The translations under genes and the position numbers were made by a program. Below, one piece after another: positions 1 through 6,283 of a stretch of DNA of 11,186 nucleotides (position 1 is the first letter of the stretch; each line of letters opens with the position of its first letter). This stretch comes from Candidatus Peribacteraceae bacterium. Lineage in GTDB: Bacteria; Patescibacteriota; Gracilibacteria; Peribacterales; Peribacteraceae. Where the stretch lies: assembly GCA_028717505.1 (NCBI GenBank), contig JAQUNQ010000030.1, positions 1-11,186 of the forward strand, written 5' to 3'. The notes under the pieces were generated by a model, which was not told the origin of the DNA, did not search any database, and saw nothing but the letters and a program-made list of their open reading frames with translations.

Positions 1-196
1 TCTGCTCCGTGACGTACACAGGCGTAAACTCCTTGCCATTGTGAACGGCGAAGGTGAAGCCCACGAACTCCGGGGGGATGTCGCAATCACGCGCCCACGT
101 CTTGATGATCTTCTTCTCACTCCTTTCGATCATCTTCATGACCTTCCGGAGGAGGCTGGAGTCAATGTAGGGGCCTTTGCTGAGGGAGCGGGACAT
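1..196 (-). CDS. rpsS: 30S ribosomal protein S19 (uS19), 3' part cut by the window edge
   Basis: S19 sits in the head of the small subunit, pairs with S13 and binds 16S rRNA. The 65 visible codons read as the N-terminal two thirds of the family. They open with MSRSLSKGPYIDSSLLRKV, then have the conserved KKIIKTWARD segment (about residues 28-38), PPEFVGFTFAVHNGKEF (41-57) and PVYVTE (59-64). The spacing matches the usual 90-odd residue protein with no insertion, and the C-terminus lies beyond base 1. The start is fixed by homology. No Shine-Dalgarno sequence precedes it; the 19 bases before the ATG are all pyrimidine. It follows rplB by 45 bases in the same direction, the standard order. Identification is very secure. 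Confidence 0.97.
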   Translation of the reverse strand, partial: MSRSLSKGPYIDSSLLRKVMKMIERSEKKIIKTWARDCDIPPEFVGFTFAVHNGKEFTPVYVTEQ

Positions 197-215
197 GAGA
201 GAGGAAAAAAGGAGA
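197..215 (-). promoter_or_regulatory. Uninterrupted pyrimidine tract abutting the rpsS start
   Basis: On the coding strand the 19 bases directly before the rpsS ATG are all C or T (TCTCCTTTTTTCCTCTCTC). This leaves no place for a Shine-Dalgarno site. Such a tract could be a ribosomal protein S1 binding site or an unstructured entry site. That role is inferred; the tract itself is directly visible. Confidence 0.4.
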
Positions 216-241
216 CGAAGGGCGGGAAGGATACGGAAGAA

Positions 242-1090
242 TTAGCGCTTGCGGCGCTTGTGGATGCGGCGGCGTACGATGAGGACATCGCTGTGCTTCT
301 TGCGCTTGCGTGTCTTCACGCCGAAGGCCTTCTTGCCCCAGGGCGTCTTCGGGGCCTTGAGACCGACGGGCGAGTGGCCTTCGCCGCCACCATGGGGGTG
401 ATCCACGGCATTCATGGACTTACCGAGCACCTCCGGCCGGCGACCGAGCCAGCGCGTACGGCCAGCCTTGCCGATGGAGATGAGGTTGTGATCGAGGTTG
501 CTCACCGTCCCAATGGTCGCATAGCACTCGCGGTACACCTTGCGCATCTCGCTCGAGGGCAGCTGTACGAGAACGTAGTCCCCATCGGCGCCGACGACCG
601 TGGCCGCCGATCCGGCGGAGCGCACGATCTGCCCGCCACGACCCTGCTTGAGCTCCACGTTGTGCACCTTGTAACCCATCGGGATGTGCCGGAGCTTCAT
701 GCAGTTGCCCACTTTCACCTTGGTCCGCTCCGCACACACCACCTGATCACCCGCCTTGAGCCCATCGGGCGCGAGGATGTAGCGCTTGTCGCCATCGGCG
801 TAGTGGACGAGGGCGATGCGCGCCGTGCGGTTGGGATCGTACTCAATCGCGAAGACCGTCCCCGGCACCCCCACCTTATCCGTCCGCCGGAAATCAATGA
901 AGCGGAAGAGACGCTTGTGACCTCCTCCGCGGTGCCGGATGGTCACGCGGCCGGCGTTGTTGCGCCCGCTGATCCGCTTCCGCCCGGTCACGAGCCGCTT
1001 CTCCGGCCGCTTCGCCATGAGATCCGAGAAGTCCGCGATCGTCATCTGGCGTCGTCCGGGAGTCGTTGGTTTACAGAGGCGAAACGGCAT
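242..1090 (-). CDS. rplB: 50S ribosomal protein L2 (uL2)
   Basis: L2 is a 23S rRNA binding protein needed for subunit association and the peptidyl transferase region. The 282 residues are close to the family norm of about 275. The start MPFRLCKPTTPGRRQMT aligns with the family's usual KPTTPGRR opening, so the first ATG is accepted. Visible landmarks are GRNNAGRVTIRHRGGGHKR (residues 42-60), GDQVVCA (114-120), the ELKQGRGGQIVRSAG block (146-160) and the C-terminal VDHPHGGGEG (229-238). H231 occupies the place of the functionally important histidine of E. coli L2 (H229). The tail is strongly basic. The 11 bases between the rplW stop and this ATG are all pyrimidine, so there is no Shine-Dalgarno site. 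Confidence 0.98.
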   Translation of the reverse strand: MPFRLCKPTTPGRRQMTIADFSDLMAKRPEKRLVTGRKRISGRNNAGRVTIRHRGGGHKRLFRFIDFRRTDKVGVPGTVFAIEYDPNRTARIALVHYADGDKRYILAPDGLKAGDQVVCAERTKVKVGNCMKLRHIPMGYKVHNVELKQGRGGQIVRSAGSAATVVGADGDYVLVQLPSSEMRKVYRECYATIGTVSNLDHNLISIGKAGRTRWLGRRPEVLGKSMNAVDHPHGGGEGHSPVGLKAPKTPWGKKAFGVKTRKRKKHSDVLIVRRRIHKRRKR

Positions 1091-1101
1091 GGGGAGGAAG
1101 A

Positions 1102-1401
1102 TTAGCGATGTTTGAAGACAGCGAGATCGAGTGGCTTGCTCTTGGATGTCAGAGTCACGAGCGCCTTCCGCGCGGGGGCGCGCTTCTGCATGGTGCGGCC
1201 CTGCCCAACGGGGCGCTCCTTGGGTCGCACGTTGAATACACGCACATCCTCCACCTCCACGTCATAGAAGTGCCGGAGGGCCGCCTTGATATCCACCTTC
1301 GTCGCACCCTGCGCGACATGCATGACGTACGTGCGCTTCGTCTTCAGACGTTCTGCCTTCTCCGTGACGACGGGGCCGAGGATGGTGCGGGAGAATTCCA
1401 T
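1102..1401 (-). CDS. rplW: 50S ribosomal protein L23 (uL23)
   Basis: L23 lies at the polypeptide exit tunnel and is the docking site for trigger factor and SRP in bacteria. The 99 residues match the family's usual 95-100. It begins with the typical ILGPVVTEKAERLK segment (residues 7-20), followed by YVMHVAQGATKVDIKAALRHF (25-45), the VEVEDVRVFNV strand (48-58), the basic loop with QGRTMQKRAPARKA, and a C-terminal VTL strand. Its ATG begins immediately after the rplD TAA with no gap, which suggests translational coupling. The bases before it lie in the rplD tail and show no Shine-Dalgarno match. Confidence 0.96.
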   Translation of the reverse strand: MEFSRTILGPVVTEKAERLKTKRTYVMHVAQGATKVDIKAALRHFYDVEVEDVRVFNVRPKERPVGQGRTMQKRAPARKALVTLTSKSKPLDLAVFKHR

Positions 1402-2148
1402 TTAGGCAGATTTGGGGGAGGATTTCTTCTTCGGAACGGCAGGGGCTTTCTTGGCTGATTTTCGTGGAGCTTTCGCCTTTTCAGCAGGAACGGCCACTCC
1501 TTCTTTCACCCGCTTCTTGCGCGACGCGAAGATTGCCTCCGCCTTCGCGAGAGCATCCACAAGGAAGACGATGTGGCGGGAGGCGAGGACATCCTCCGGA
1601 TTCAGGTACTGCGCAAGGATCGTCTTCACGCCCGGAATGTTGCGCGTGGAGAGCATGAGCCCCGGGTGCGACTCCGCAACGACGAAGAGGATCCGGCGTC
1701 CGGGTGTCACGGGGAGCTTCTCCAGGAGGCGCACAACCTCCTTCGTCTTGATCGTGTTCGGGTAGCTCTCGAGCCCCAGGATGGCCCCCTGCTTCGCCTG
1801 GAGCGACAGACAGGAGACGAGTGCCTGGTGGCGCATCGCCTGTGGCATCCCCTTCGTGAAATTCGCATTGCTCTTCGGCCCGAACGACTTGTTCCCCCCT
1901 TTGAGGATATTGCCGCGGATGGCCCCGCGGCGCGCACGGCCCGTGCCCTTCTGGGCGTAGAGCTTGCGTGTGGAACCGCGGATCTCCCCGCGGCTCTTCG
2001 TGGAGGCGATGGGGCCGCGCCGGTTGCTCTGCTGGAGGACCACCGCCTGATGCACGAGCCCTTTATTGATGGGAGCCTCGAAGAGCGGGGCGGGGAGCGT
2101 CACCGTCCCCTTCTTCTCGCCGGTGGAAGTGAAGAGGTCGGCGTTCAT
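1402..2148 (-). CDS. rplD: 50S ribosomal protein L4 (uL4) with a lysine-rich C-terminal extension
   Basis: L4 lines the exit tunnel with its extended loop and binds domain I of 23S rRNA; in E. coli it also autoregulates the S10 operon. The family signature is clear: NKGLVHQAV (residues 28-36), then the loop TKSRGEIRGSTRKLYAQKGTGRARRG (50-75), then GNKSFGPK and the Rossmann-like C-terminal domain with TPGRRILFVV. The protein is 248 residues against roughly 200-210 in most bacteria. The excess is a tail from about residue 215 rich in K, A, P and S (for example KAKAPRKSAKKAPAVPKKK), likely disordered and rRNA-binding. The ATG overlaps the rplC stop by four bases (ATGA). A weak GAGAAG lies just upstream, the best Shine-Dalgarno-like match in this operon. 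Confidence 0.96.
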   Translation of the reverse strand: MNADLFTSTGEKKGTVTLPAPLFEAPINKGLVHQAVVLQQSNRRGPIASTKSRGEIRGSTRKLYAQKGTGRARRGAIRGNILKGGNKSFGPKSNANFTKGMPQAMRHQALVSCLSLQAKQGAILGLESYPNTIKTKEVVRLLEKLPVTPGRRILFVVAESHPGLMLSTRNIPGVKTILAQYLNPEDVLASRHIVFLVDALAKAEAIFASRKKRVKEGVAVPAEKAKAPRKSAKKAPAVPKKKSSPKSA

Positions 2149-2759
2149 TTCTTCTCGGGAAGGGATTCGATCGTGACGTAGACGGCGCAGCCATTCGGAC
2201 CGGGAACGGGCCCCTTGATGGCGACGACACCGCTCCCTTTATCGGAAACAACAACAGGACGGTGCTTCACCGTCACCGTCTCCCCTCCCATGTGCCCCGG
2301 CATGCGCTTGCCCTTCAGGATGCGTCCGGGTTCCTCACGCATGCCCACCGATCCCGGCTCGCGGTGATGGTGGGAACCGTGGGACATCGGCCCGCGCGTG
2401 AAGTGATGGCGCTTCACCACGCCCTGGAAACCGTGCCCCTTGCTCGTCCCCACCACCGTCACCTGGCTCTCTGCGGGTACTGCTTCCACTGTGACCTGCG
2501 TACCGGGCGCGAGCCCGTCGAGGGACTCCACGGTCCACTCCTTCTGGACGGCATAGCGCGTGTGCTCATTGCCCTTGCGCGTCTTCCACTTCTTCGGATC
2601 GATCCCGAGGACGACGGCGTTATAGCCATCTTTCTCCTTGGTCTTCGTGCGGACGACGATGTTCGCCGGCACCTTCAAATACGTCACCGGCACTGCCTCC
2701 CCGCTCTCGAGGAAGACTCTGGACATGCCGACTTTGCGCGCGATGAGGCCGGTTGTCAT
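2145..2759 (-). CDS. rplC: 50S ribosomal protein L3 (uL3)
   Basis: L3 initiates large-subunit assembly and reaches the peptidyl transferase centre. The 204 residues match the family (about 205-210). The open frame continues more than 120 codons upstream, but MTTGLIARKVGMSRVF is the characteristic family N-terminus, so the ATG at 2759 is the start. Further landmarks are VVGTSKGHGFQGVVKRHHF, the SHGSHHHREPGSVG loop, KGKRMPGHMGGETVTV and the final KGPVPGPNG. The glutamine that PrmB methylates in E. coli L3 (NQTPG) is replaced (REEPG). This is the first gene of the operon in the window; rpsJ, which normally precedes it, is absent. No Shine-Dalgarno sequence is visible before the ATG. Confidence 0.97.
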   Translation of the reverse strand: MTTGLIARKVGMSRVFLESGEAVPVTYLKVPANIVVRTKTKEKDGYNAVVLGIDPKKWKTRKGNEHTRYAVQKEWTVESLDGLAPGTQVTVEAVPAESQVTVVGTSKGHGFQGVVKRHHFTRGPMSHGSHHHREPGSVGMREEPGRILKGKRMPGHMGGETVTVKHRPVVVSDKGSGVVAIKGPVPGPNGCAVYVTIESLPEKK

Positions 2760-2787
2760 AAGTGCGGAGGTTCTGCTGGCCGGCTTG

Positions 2788-2803
2788 TTGATCGCGAGAT
2801 CAA
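2788..2803. repeat. Perfect inverted repeat in the rplC leader
   Basis: TTGATC-GCGA-GATCAA is a 6-bp perfect inverted repeat with a 4-base spacer, about 28 bases upstream of the rplC ATG. GGCC on both outer flanks could extend the stem through a bulge. It lies between the proposed promoter and the gene, so it could be an mRNA hairpin of an autoregulated r-protein leader or a DNA operator. The symmetry is seen; the function is inferred. Confidence 0.4.
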
Positions 2804-2865
2804 GGCCGACTCGAACGTCGCAAACACGTGGGTCCACTCCGAAAAGCGAACCGGAATGCGGAGGG

Positions 2866-2894
2866 AGCTTAAGGAACCGGAACGGGCCGGTCAA
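2866..2894 (-). promoter_or_regulatory. Candidate sigma70-type promoter for the rplC operon
   Basis: On the minus strand TTGACC (2894-2889) is followed after exactly 17 bases by TAAGCT (2871-2866). The -35 matches five of six consensus positions and the -10 matches three. It overlaps the stop codon of the 100-codon ORF and would give a leader of roughly 100 bases containing the inverted repeat at 2788-2803. The weak -10 keeps confidence low. Confidence 0.3.
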
Positions 2895-3171
2895 CGACAT
2901 TTGCCGGATTTTGACTGTCCTGCTCCCATACGACATCCGGAAAGCGGCATCCAACCCACTGCACGATTGTCTCCCGCATCTCCTCCGTGAGGCGACAAAT
3001 CTGCAATCCGAGCTCAATCCTGCCATCTGGCGCCGACTTCCTCTGCTGCGTTTCGCAAATACAGCCTCCCCCAATCTCCCGAGAGAGTGCCTCAATATCC
3101 TGCTGCGCTTCCTCCTCCGATGTCGTCGCACGGAAACGAAGCGGCTCTGTGTGATGATCTACATTACTCAT
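2869..3171 (-). CDS. Unrecognised 100-residue protein upstream of rplC
   Basis: I do not recognise this ORF. It encodes 100 residues starting MSNVDHHTEPLRFRA, with a charged, probably helical stretch TSEEEAQQDIEALSREIGGG (residues 17-36), two close cysteines in GGGCICET, then RIELGLQICRLTEEMRETIV (51-70), and a polar tail. There is no signal peptide or membrane segment. The composition is acidic and protein-like, and the opposite-strand frames are less plausible, but no family supports it. It occupies the place where rpsJ usually stands yet has no resemblance to S10. No good Shine-Dalgarno site precedes it. It ends about 110 bases before rplC, so it could be the first gene of that transcript or a separate gene divergent from lysS. 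Confidence 0.45.
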   Translation of the reverse strand: MSNVDHHTEPLRFRATTSEEEAQQDIEALSREIGGGCICETQQRKSAPDGRIELGLQICRLTEEMRETIVQWVGCRFPDVVWEQDSQNPANVVDRPVPVP

Positions 3172-3177
3172 ATATGC

Positions 3178-3207
3178 ATTCTCGCGGATGTTTCTTCAAA
3201 ACGTCAA
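3178..3207 (-). promoter_or_regulatory. Possible promoter giving a leaderless transcript for the 100-codon ORF
   Basis: On the minus strand TTGACG (3207-3202) is followed after 18 bases by GAGAAT (3183-3178). The -35 matches five of six positions and the -10 four of six. The ATG begins six bases after the -10, so transcription would start at or next to the start codon. This is a sequence match only. Confidence 0.22.
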
Positions 3208-3275
3208 ATGCATCGCGCGCAATTTTGTGAACAGGCTGCTCGTTGCAGCAATTTCAATTTCCCCGCCATCCACGG

Positions 3276-3281
3276 TATTCT
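3276..3281 (+). promoter_or_regulatory. Possible -10 element directly before lysS
   Basis: TATTCT (four of six positions of TATAAT) ends six bases before the lysS ATG, and the bases between are CATTCC. A poor -35 match, TTCAAT, lies 17 bases upstream. If used, the mRNA would be leaderless, which would fit the absence of a Shine-Dalgarno site. It is weak and unproven. Confidence 0.2.
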
Positions 3282-3287
3282 CATTCC

Positions 3288-4901
3288 ATGACATGGGCCG
3301 ATGAAATCATCGGGGAGATCCTGAAGCGCTTCGCAAAGGAGATCAAAGCCGGGGAGCCACTGATCCTCCGCGATGAGAAGACGCTCTCCGGGAGGGTCCA
3401 TGTCGGCTCCCTGCGCGGTCTCGTGATCCACGGGCTCATCGCGCAGATCCTCAAGGATCAGGGAATCCCGTGCACGTTCCAGTTCGAGATGAACGACTTC
3501 GATCCCATGGATGAGCTTCCCGCCACGCTGGAGCGGCGCGAGGAGTTTAGGAAGTACATGGGTCAGCCGCTCTTCACGGTTCCTTCCCCTGTCCCGGGGG
3601 AGAAGAACTATCCATCGGTCTTCGGCGATGAATTGCAGAGAGTAGTGAAGCCCCTCCATCTTCCCATCGAATACTACGATCTCGCCCCGCTCTACCGCGC
3701 AGGGAAGTTCAACGACGTCATCCGCGAGGCACTCGACCACGCCGCGGAGATCCGCGCGATCTACAGGGAGGTGAGCGGGAGCGTGAAGCCGGAGGACTGG
3801 TATCCGCTACAGGTGGTCTGTGAGAAGTGCGGCAAGATCGGCACGACGCAGGTGACAGGATGGGACGGGAAACAGGTGACCTACTCCTGCAAGCCGGACC
3901 TCGTGAAATGGGCCAAGGGATGCGGAAATTCCGGCTCTATCAACCCTTTTGACGGGAAGGCCAAGTTGCCCTGGAAAGTGGAGTGGCCGGCCAAGTGGCG
4001 AGTGATGGGCGTCCATATCGAAGGCGCCGGCAAAGATCACTCCGCCGCCGGCGGATCGCGCGACATCGGCCGGCGCATCTGCGAGGAGATCTTCCACTAC
4101 CCGGAACCACTGAACATTCCCTACGAGTTCTTCAACATCGGCGGAAAGAAGATGAGCGCCAGCAAAGGACTTGGAGCCTCTGCAAAGGAGGTGGCCGACC
4201 TGCTGCCGCCGAAGATCCTCAAGCTCCTCATGATCAGGAAACAGCCAAATCAGCCGATCGACTTCGACCCCGAGGGCGTGACCATCCCGCAGCTCTTCGA
4301 CGAGTACGACCGTCTCGCGGACCACGCGTTCGGCCGCCATGAGAAGCCGGAACCGGACTTTGCCCGCCTCTTCGCGTTCACCCAAATCGATTTCCCCGCG
4401 AAGCCGAAAGACCTCTGGCACATGCGCTTCACGCTCGCGGCGTTCATCACGCAGATGCCGCATCTCGACCTCCTCAAGGAGGCTGCAGTCGCCAAGGGCG
4501 CGCCGCTCTCCGCCGACGAACAAGCGGACACAGAGGAGCGCGCGACGTATGCGCGGCACTGGCTCGGGACGCTCGCGCCGGAGAAGTTCCGCTTCACCCT
4601 GATCAAAGAGGCACACCCTTTCAAAAAGGAGGAATTCCCTCTCACTGCGGCACAGAAAAAGGCCTTGGAACTGATCGCGGAGCGGCTCAGAGGAACCGCA
4701 TGGGAAGGTGACCCCATCCACAAGGTGCTCCACGCCGTGAAGGAGGAGCTCAAAATACCACCCAAGGAGATCTTCGCGCCCCTCTACCAGCTCTTCCTCA
4801 AGCGTGATGATGGCCCGCAGATGGGCTGGTTCCTCTCCACGCTCCCGAAGAAGGACGTCCTTGAACGGATCGGCTACTATTCCGACCAGAAGCTTTCCTG
4901 A
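3288..4901 (+). CDS. lysS: Lysyl-tRNA synthetase, class I type
   Basis: This enzyme charges tRNA-Lys with lysine using ATP. It belongs to the class I LysRS family (LysK type), typical of archaea and scattered bacteria, not the common class II enzyme. The 537 residues fit the family. The HIGH-type motif is HVGS (residues 38-41, in LSGRVHVGSLRG), and the KMSKS-type motif is KKMSASKG (287-294, M289). Four cysteines, C178, C181, C201 and C212, form a probable zinc knuckle. GAGKDHSAAGGSRD is the usual class I LysRS core block, and the alpha-helical anticodon-binding C-terminal part follows. The start at 3288 (MTWADEII) is preferred to an in-frame ATG at 3243, because the extra 15 residues look like translated leader. 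It heads the plus-strand cluster and ends 8 bases before the next gene. Confidence 0.96.
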   Translation: MTWADEIIGEILKRFAKEIKAGEPLILRDEKTLSGRVHVGSLRGLVIHGLIAQILKDQGIPCTFQFEMNDFDPMDELPATLERREEFRKYMGQPLFTVPSPVPGEKNYPSVFGDELQRVVKPLHLPIEYYDLAPLYRAGKFNDVIREALDHAAEIRAIYREVSGSVKPEDWYPLQVVCEKCGKIGTTQVTGWDGKQVTYSCKPDLVKWAKGCGNSGSINPFDGKAKLPWKVEWPAKWRVMGVHIEGAGKDHSAAGGSRDIGRRICEEIFHYPEPLNIPYEFFNIGGKKMSASKGLGASAKEVADLLPPKILKLLMIRKQPNQPIDFDPEGVTIPQLFDEYDRLADHAFGRHEKPEPDFARLFAFTQIDFPAKPKDLWHMRFTLAAFITQMPHLDLLKEAAVAKGAPLSADEQADTEERATYARHWLGTLAPEKFRFTLIKEAHPFKKEEFPLTAAQKKALELIAERLRGTAWEGDPIHKVLHAVKEELKIPPKEIFAPLYQLFLKRDDGPQMGWFLSTLPKKDVLERIGYYSDQKLS

Positions 4902-4909
4902 AATTTCCC

Positions 4910-5353
4910 ATGACTATTGAAGAACTCATCGAAGATGAAAAGACGAAGCGCTTTGTCACAGTGCTTAACAAGAAGATCGAGCCGGGCAGACTGATGAATG
5001 CACTTGGACACATGGCAGCCGGTCTTGGGGGAGGATCGGGGAAAGCGGAGGAGATGCGATTCTCGGCATACATGGATAAAGACGGCGGCACCCATCCGAA
5101 GATTTCCGATTACCCCTTCATTGTGCTCCGGGCCGATAATTCTGAACAAATTCGCAACGTACGAAAGGAGGCCATCGCACGAGGCATTCCCTTCACGGAT
5201 TTCACGGACAGAATGACAGTGGGAACTGCCTATGAACAACATCAGGCGATGGAAGCTGCCTCCGAACCTGCCCTGGAATACTATGGCATTTGCATGTTCG
5301 GCAGAACCGAGGAAATCGCGGCATTCACGAAGAAATTCTCCCTCTTTAAATGA
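4910..5353 (+). CDS. DUF2000 family protein
   Basis: A 147-residue cytosolic protein that matches the DUF2000 family, small proteins with a fold related to Pth2-type peptidyl-tRNA hydrolase. The recognisable parts are the first strand and helix, RFVTVLNKKIEPGRLMNAL (residues 14-32), continuing GHMAAGLGGG. A central DKDGGTHPKISDYPFIVLRA segment (about 57-76) follows, then RKEAIARGIPFTDFTDRM with the typical helix-strand-F pattern, and a final ICMFGRTEEIAAFTKKFSL. The substrate is unknown. It starts 8 bases after lysS with no Shine-Dalgarno sequence (TTTCCC directly before the ATG), so co-transcription with lysS is likely. A link to tRNA metabolism through its neighbour and fold is only a guess. 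Confidence 0.85.
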   Translation: MTIEELIEDEKTKRFVTVLNKKIEPGRLMNALGHMAAGLGGGSGKAEEMRFSAYMDKDGGTHPKISDYPFIVLRADNSEQIRNVRKEAIARGIPFTDFTDRMTVGTAYEQHQAMEAASEPALEYYGICMFGRTEEIAAFTKKFSLFK

Positions 5354-5360
5354 GAGTCAT

Positions 5361-5382
5361 TTTCCACTTACCACTTTCCACT
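5361..5382 (+). repeat. Short direct repeat in a G-free leader
   Basis: TTTCCACT occurs at 5361-5368 and again at 5375-5382, a 14-base period. It lies in the 31-base gap before the HD-domain gene. The last 28 bases of this gap contain no G, so no Shine-Dalgarno pairing is possible. The role is unknown; it may be a pyrimidine-rich ribosome entry site. Confidence 0.35.
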
Positions 5383-5384
5383 CT

Positions 5385-5978
5385 ATGACCTCCCTTCTCC
5401 AACACGCCGAGTACGGACATCTCCTCCCGGAAGCGCACGGTCTCCTCGCCGCGCATGCCGATAAGACGCGGGAGCACCTCATCGCCACAGGGGCGGTGAT
5501 GGAGGCGTTCGCCAAAAAGTACGGCGGCGATCCCACCACCTGGAAGGTGGCCGGCATGCTCCACGACCTCGACTGGGACAAGCTGGAGAAGGATGCGGAG
5601 GAGCACTGCGGCAAGACGCTGGAAGAGCTCCTCAAGCCCATCAAGGCCCCAGCCGAGCTCCTGGCCGATATCCGCGCGCACTATGCCGAGAAGTATGGCG
5701 CCGCGCACCCCCTCGATTCGATGCTCCGCAAGTGCCTCTACTGCGTGGATGAATTGACCGGCCTCATCATCGCCGTGGCGCTCGTGCGGCCTTCGAAGAA
5801 GCTCGCCGAGGTGGAAGTGAAGAGCGTGCTCAAAAAATTCAAGGAAAAAAGTTTTGCCGCGCAGGTGAACCGCGAACAGATCCGAAAGTGTGAGGAACTC
5901 CTCGGCATTCCGCTCAACGAATTCATCCAACTGACGCTCGATGCCATGAAGGGTGTTGCCGGGGAAATCGGGCTCTAA
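5385..5978 (+). CDS. HD-domain metal-dependent phosphohydrolase
   Basis: The 197 residues carry a metal-binding HD domain. H31 opens it (KTREHLIATGAVMEAFA), followed by the diagnostic H60-D61 pair in VAGMLHDLDWDKLE, further histidines H74 and H99 (IRAHY), and the closing aspartate D122 in LYCVDELTGLIIAVALVRPS. The C-terminal part, VKKFKEKSFAAQVNREQI-like and ending in FIQLTLDAMKGVAGEIGL, resembles a recurring family of small bacterial HDIG hydrolases. The family acts on phosphoesters such as nucleotides; the substrate here cannot be told. The start at 5385 (MTSLLQHAEYGH) is preferred to the frame's upstream ATG at 5232, which would overlap the DUF2000 gene by 122 bases. It lies 31 bases after that gene, probably in the same transcript. 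Confidence 0.88.
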   Translation: MTSLLQHAEYGHLLPEAHGLLAAHADKTREHLIATGAVMEAFAKKYGGDPTTWKVAGMLHDLDWDKLEKDAEEHCGKTLEELLKPIKAPAELLADIRAHYAEKYGAAHPLDSMLRKCLYCVDELTGLIIAVALVRPSKKLAEVEVKSVLKKFKEKSFAAQVNREQIRKCEELLGIPLNEFIQLTLDAMKGVAGEIGL

Positions 5979-6032
5979 CAGCTTGCTCAAGCGAAAAATC
6001 GCGGTACCATTGCATCCCTCTTTTTTTCAACT

Positions 6033-6281
6033 ATGCTCCTCCCCTCATCCGGATCATTGGAAGGCACGGTCAACGCGGCCGTGGGCGAGGAAGGCCTGGC
6101 TACCGTTCGTCGGTGCTGTGGATGGCACTTCAGCCTCTCGGACCTGCGGCGGGAGATTGCTGCAATGCCAGAGGGACGCCCGGAAAGGCGCATCCTGGTC
6201 ATTGTTGCCGAAATCGTAGCAAGGGCACATCGACAACTCATCGGACGCGCACAGGAAGCGCCTCCGGCAACCGGCGAGTAG
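6033..6281 (+). CDS. Unrecognised 82-residue protein
   Basis: I do not recognise this ORF. Its 82 residues start MLLPSSGSLEGTVNAAVG, have a CC pair in VRRCCGWHFSLSDLRREI, and continue into a probable amphipathic helix ERRILVIVAEIVARAHRQLI (residues 51-70). There is no signal peptide and no clear membrane span. It follows the HD gene by 54 bases in the same direction. The 20 bases before its ATG contain no G and include a run of seven T, like the leaders of its neighbours. It ends two bases from the stop of the giant convergent gene. Small competing frames exist on the other strand here, but this one has the best position and composition. Confidence 0.45.
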   Translation: MLLPSSGSLEGTVNAAVGEEGLATVRRCCGWHFSLSDLRREIAAMPEGRPERRILVIVAEIVARAHRQLIGRAQEAPPATGE

Positions 6282-6283
6282 TC

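Noticed and set aside
41..1105. Long plus-strand ORF opposite rplB and rpsS
   Set aside because: It is antisense to two clear ribosomal protein genes; high-GC DNA gives long shadow frames, and its product has no family character.
2145..3131. Longer rplC with about 124 extra N-terminal residues
   Set aside because: The L3 family begins at MTTGLIARKVGM; the upstream part is an arginine-rich shadow frame that overlaps the leader and the 100-codon ORF.
3243..3287. Upstream in-frame ATG for lysS
   Set aside because: The extra 15 residues (MQQFQFPRHPRYSHS) do not fit the family N-terminus, and MTWADE does.
3807..4733. Minus-strand 308-codon ORF opposite lysS
   Set aside because: Antisense shadow of a well-identified enzyme; no motif.
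5979..6032. Hairpin GCTT-GCTC-AAGC after the HD gene as a terminator
   Set aside because: The stem is only four pairs and the T run lies more than 20 bases further on, directly before the next ATG.
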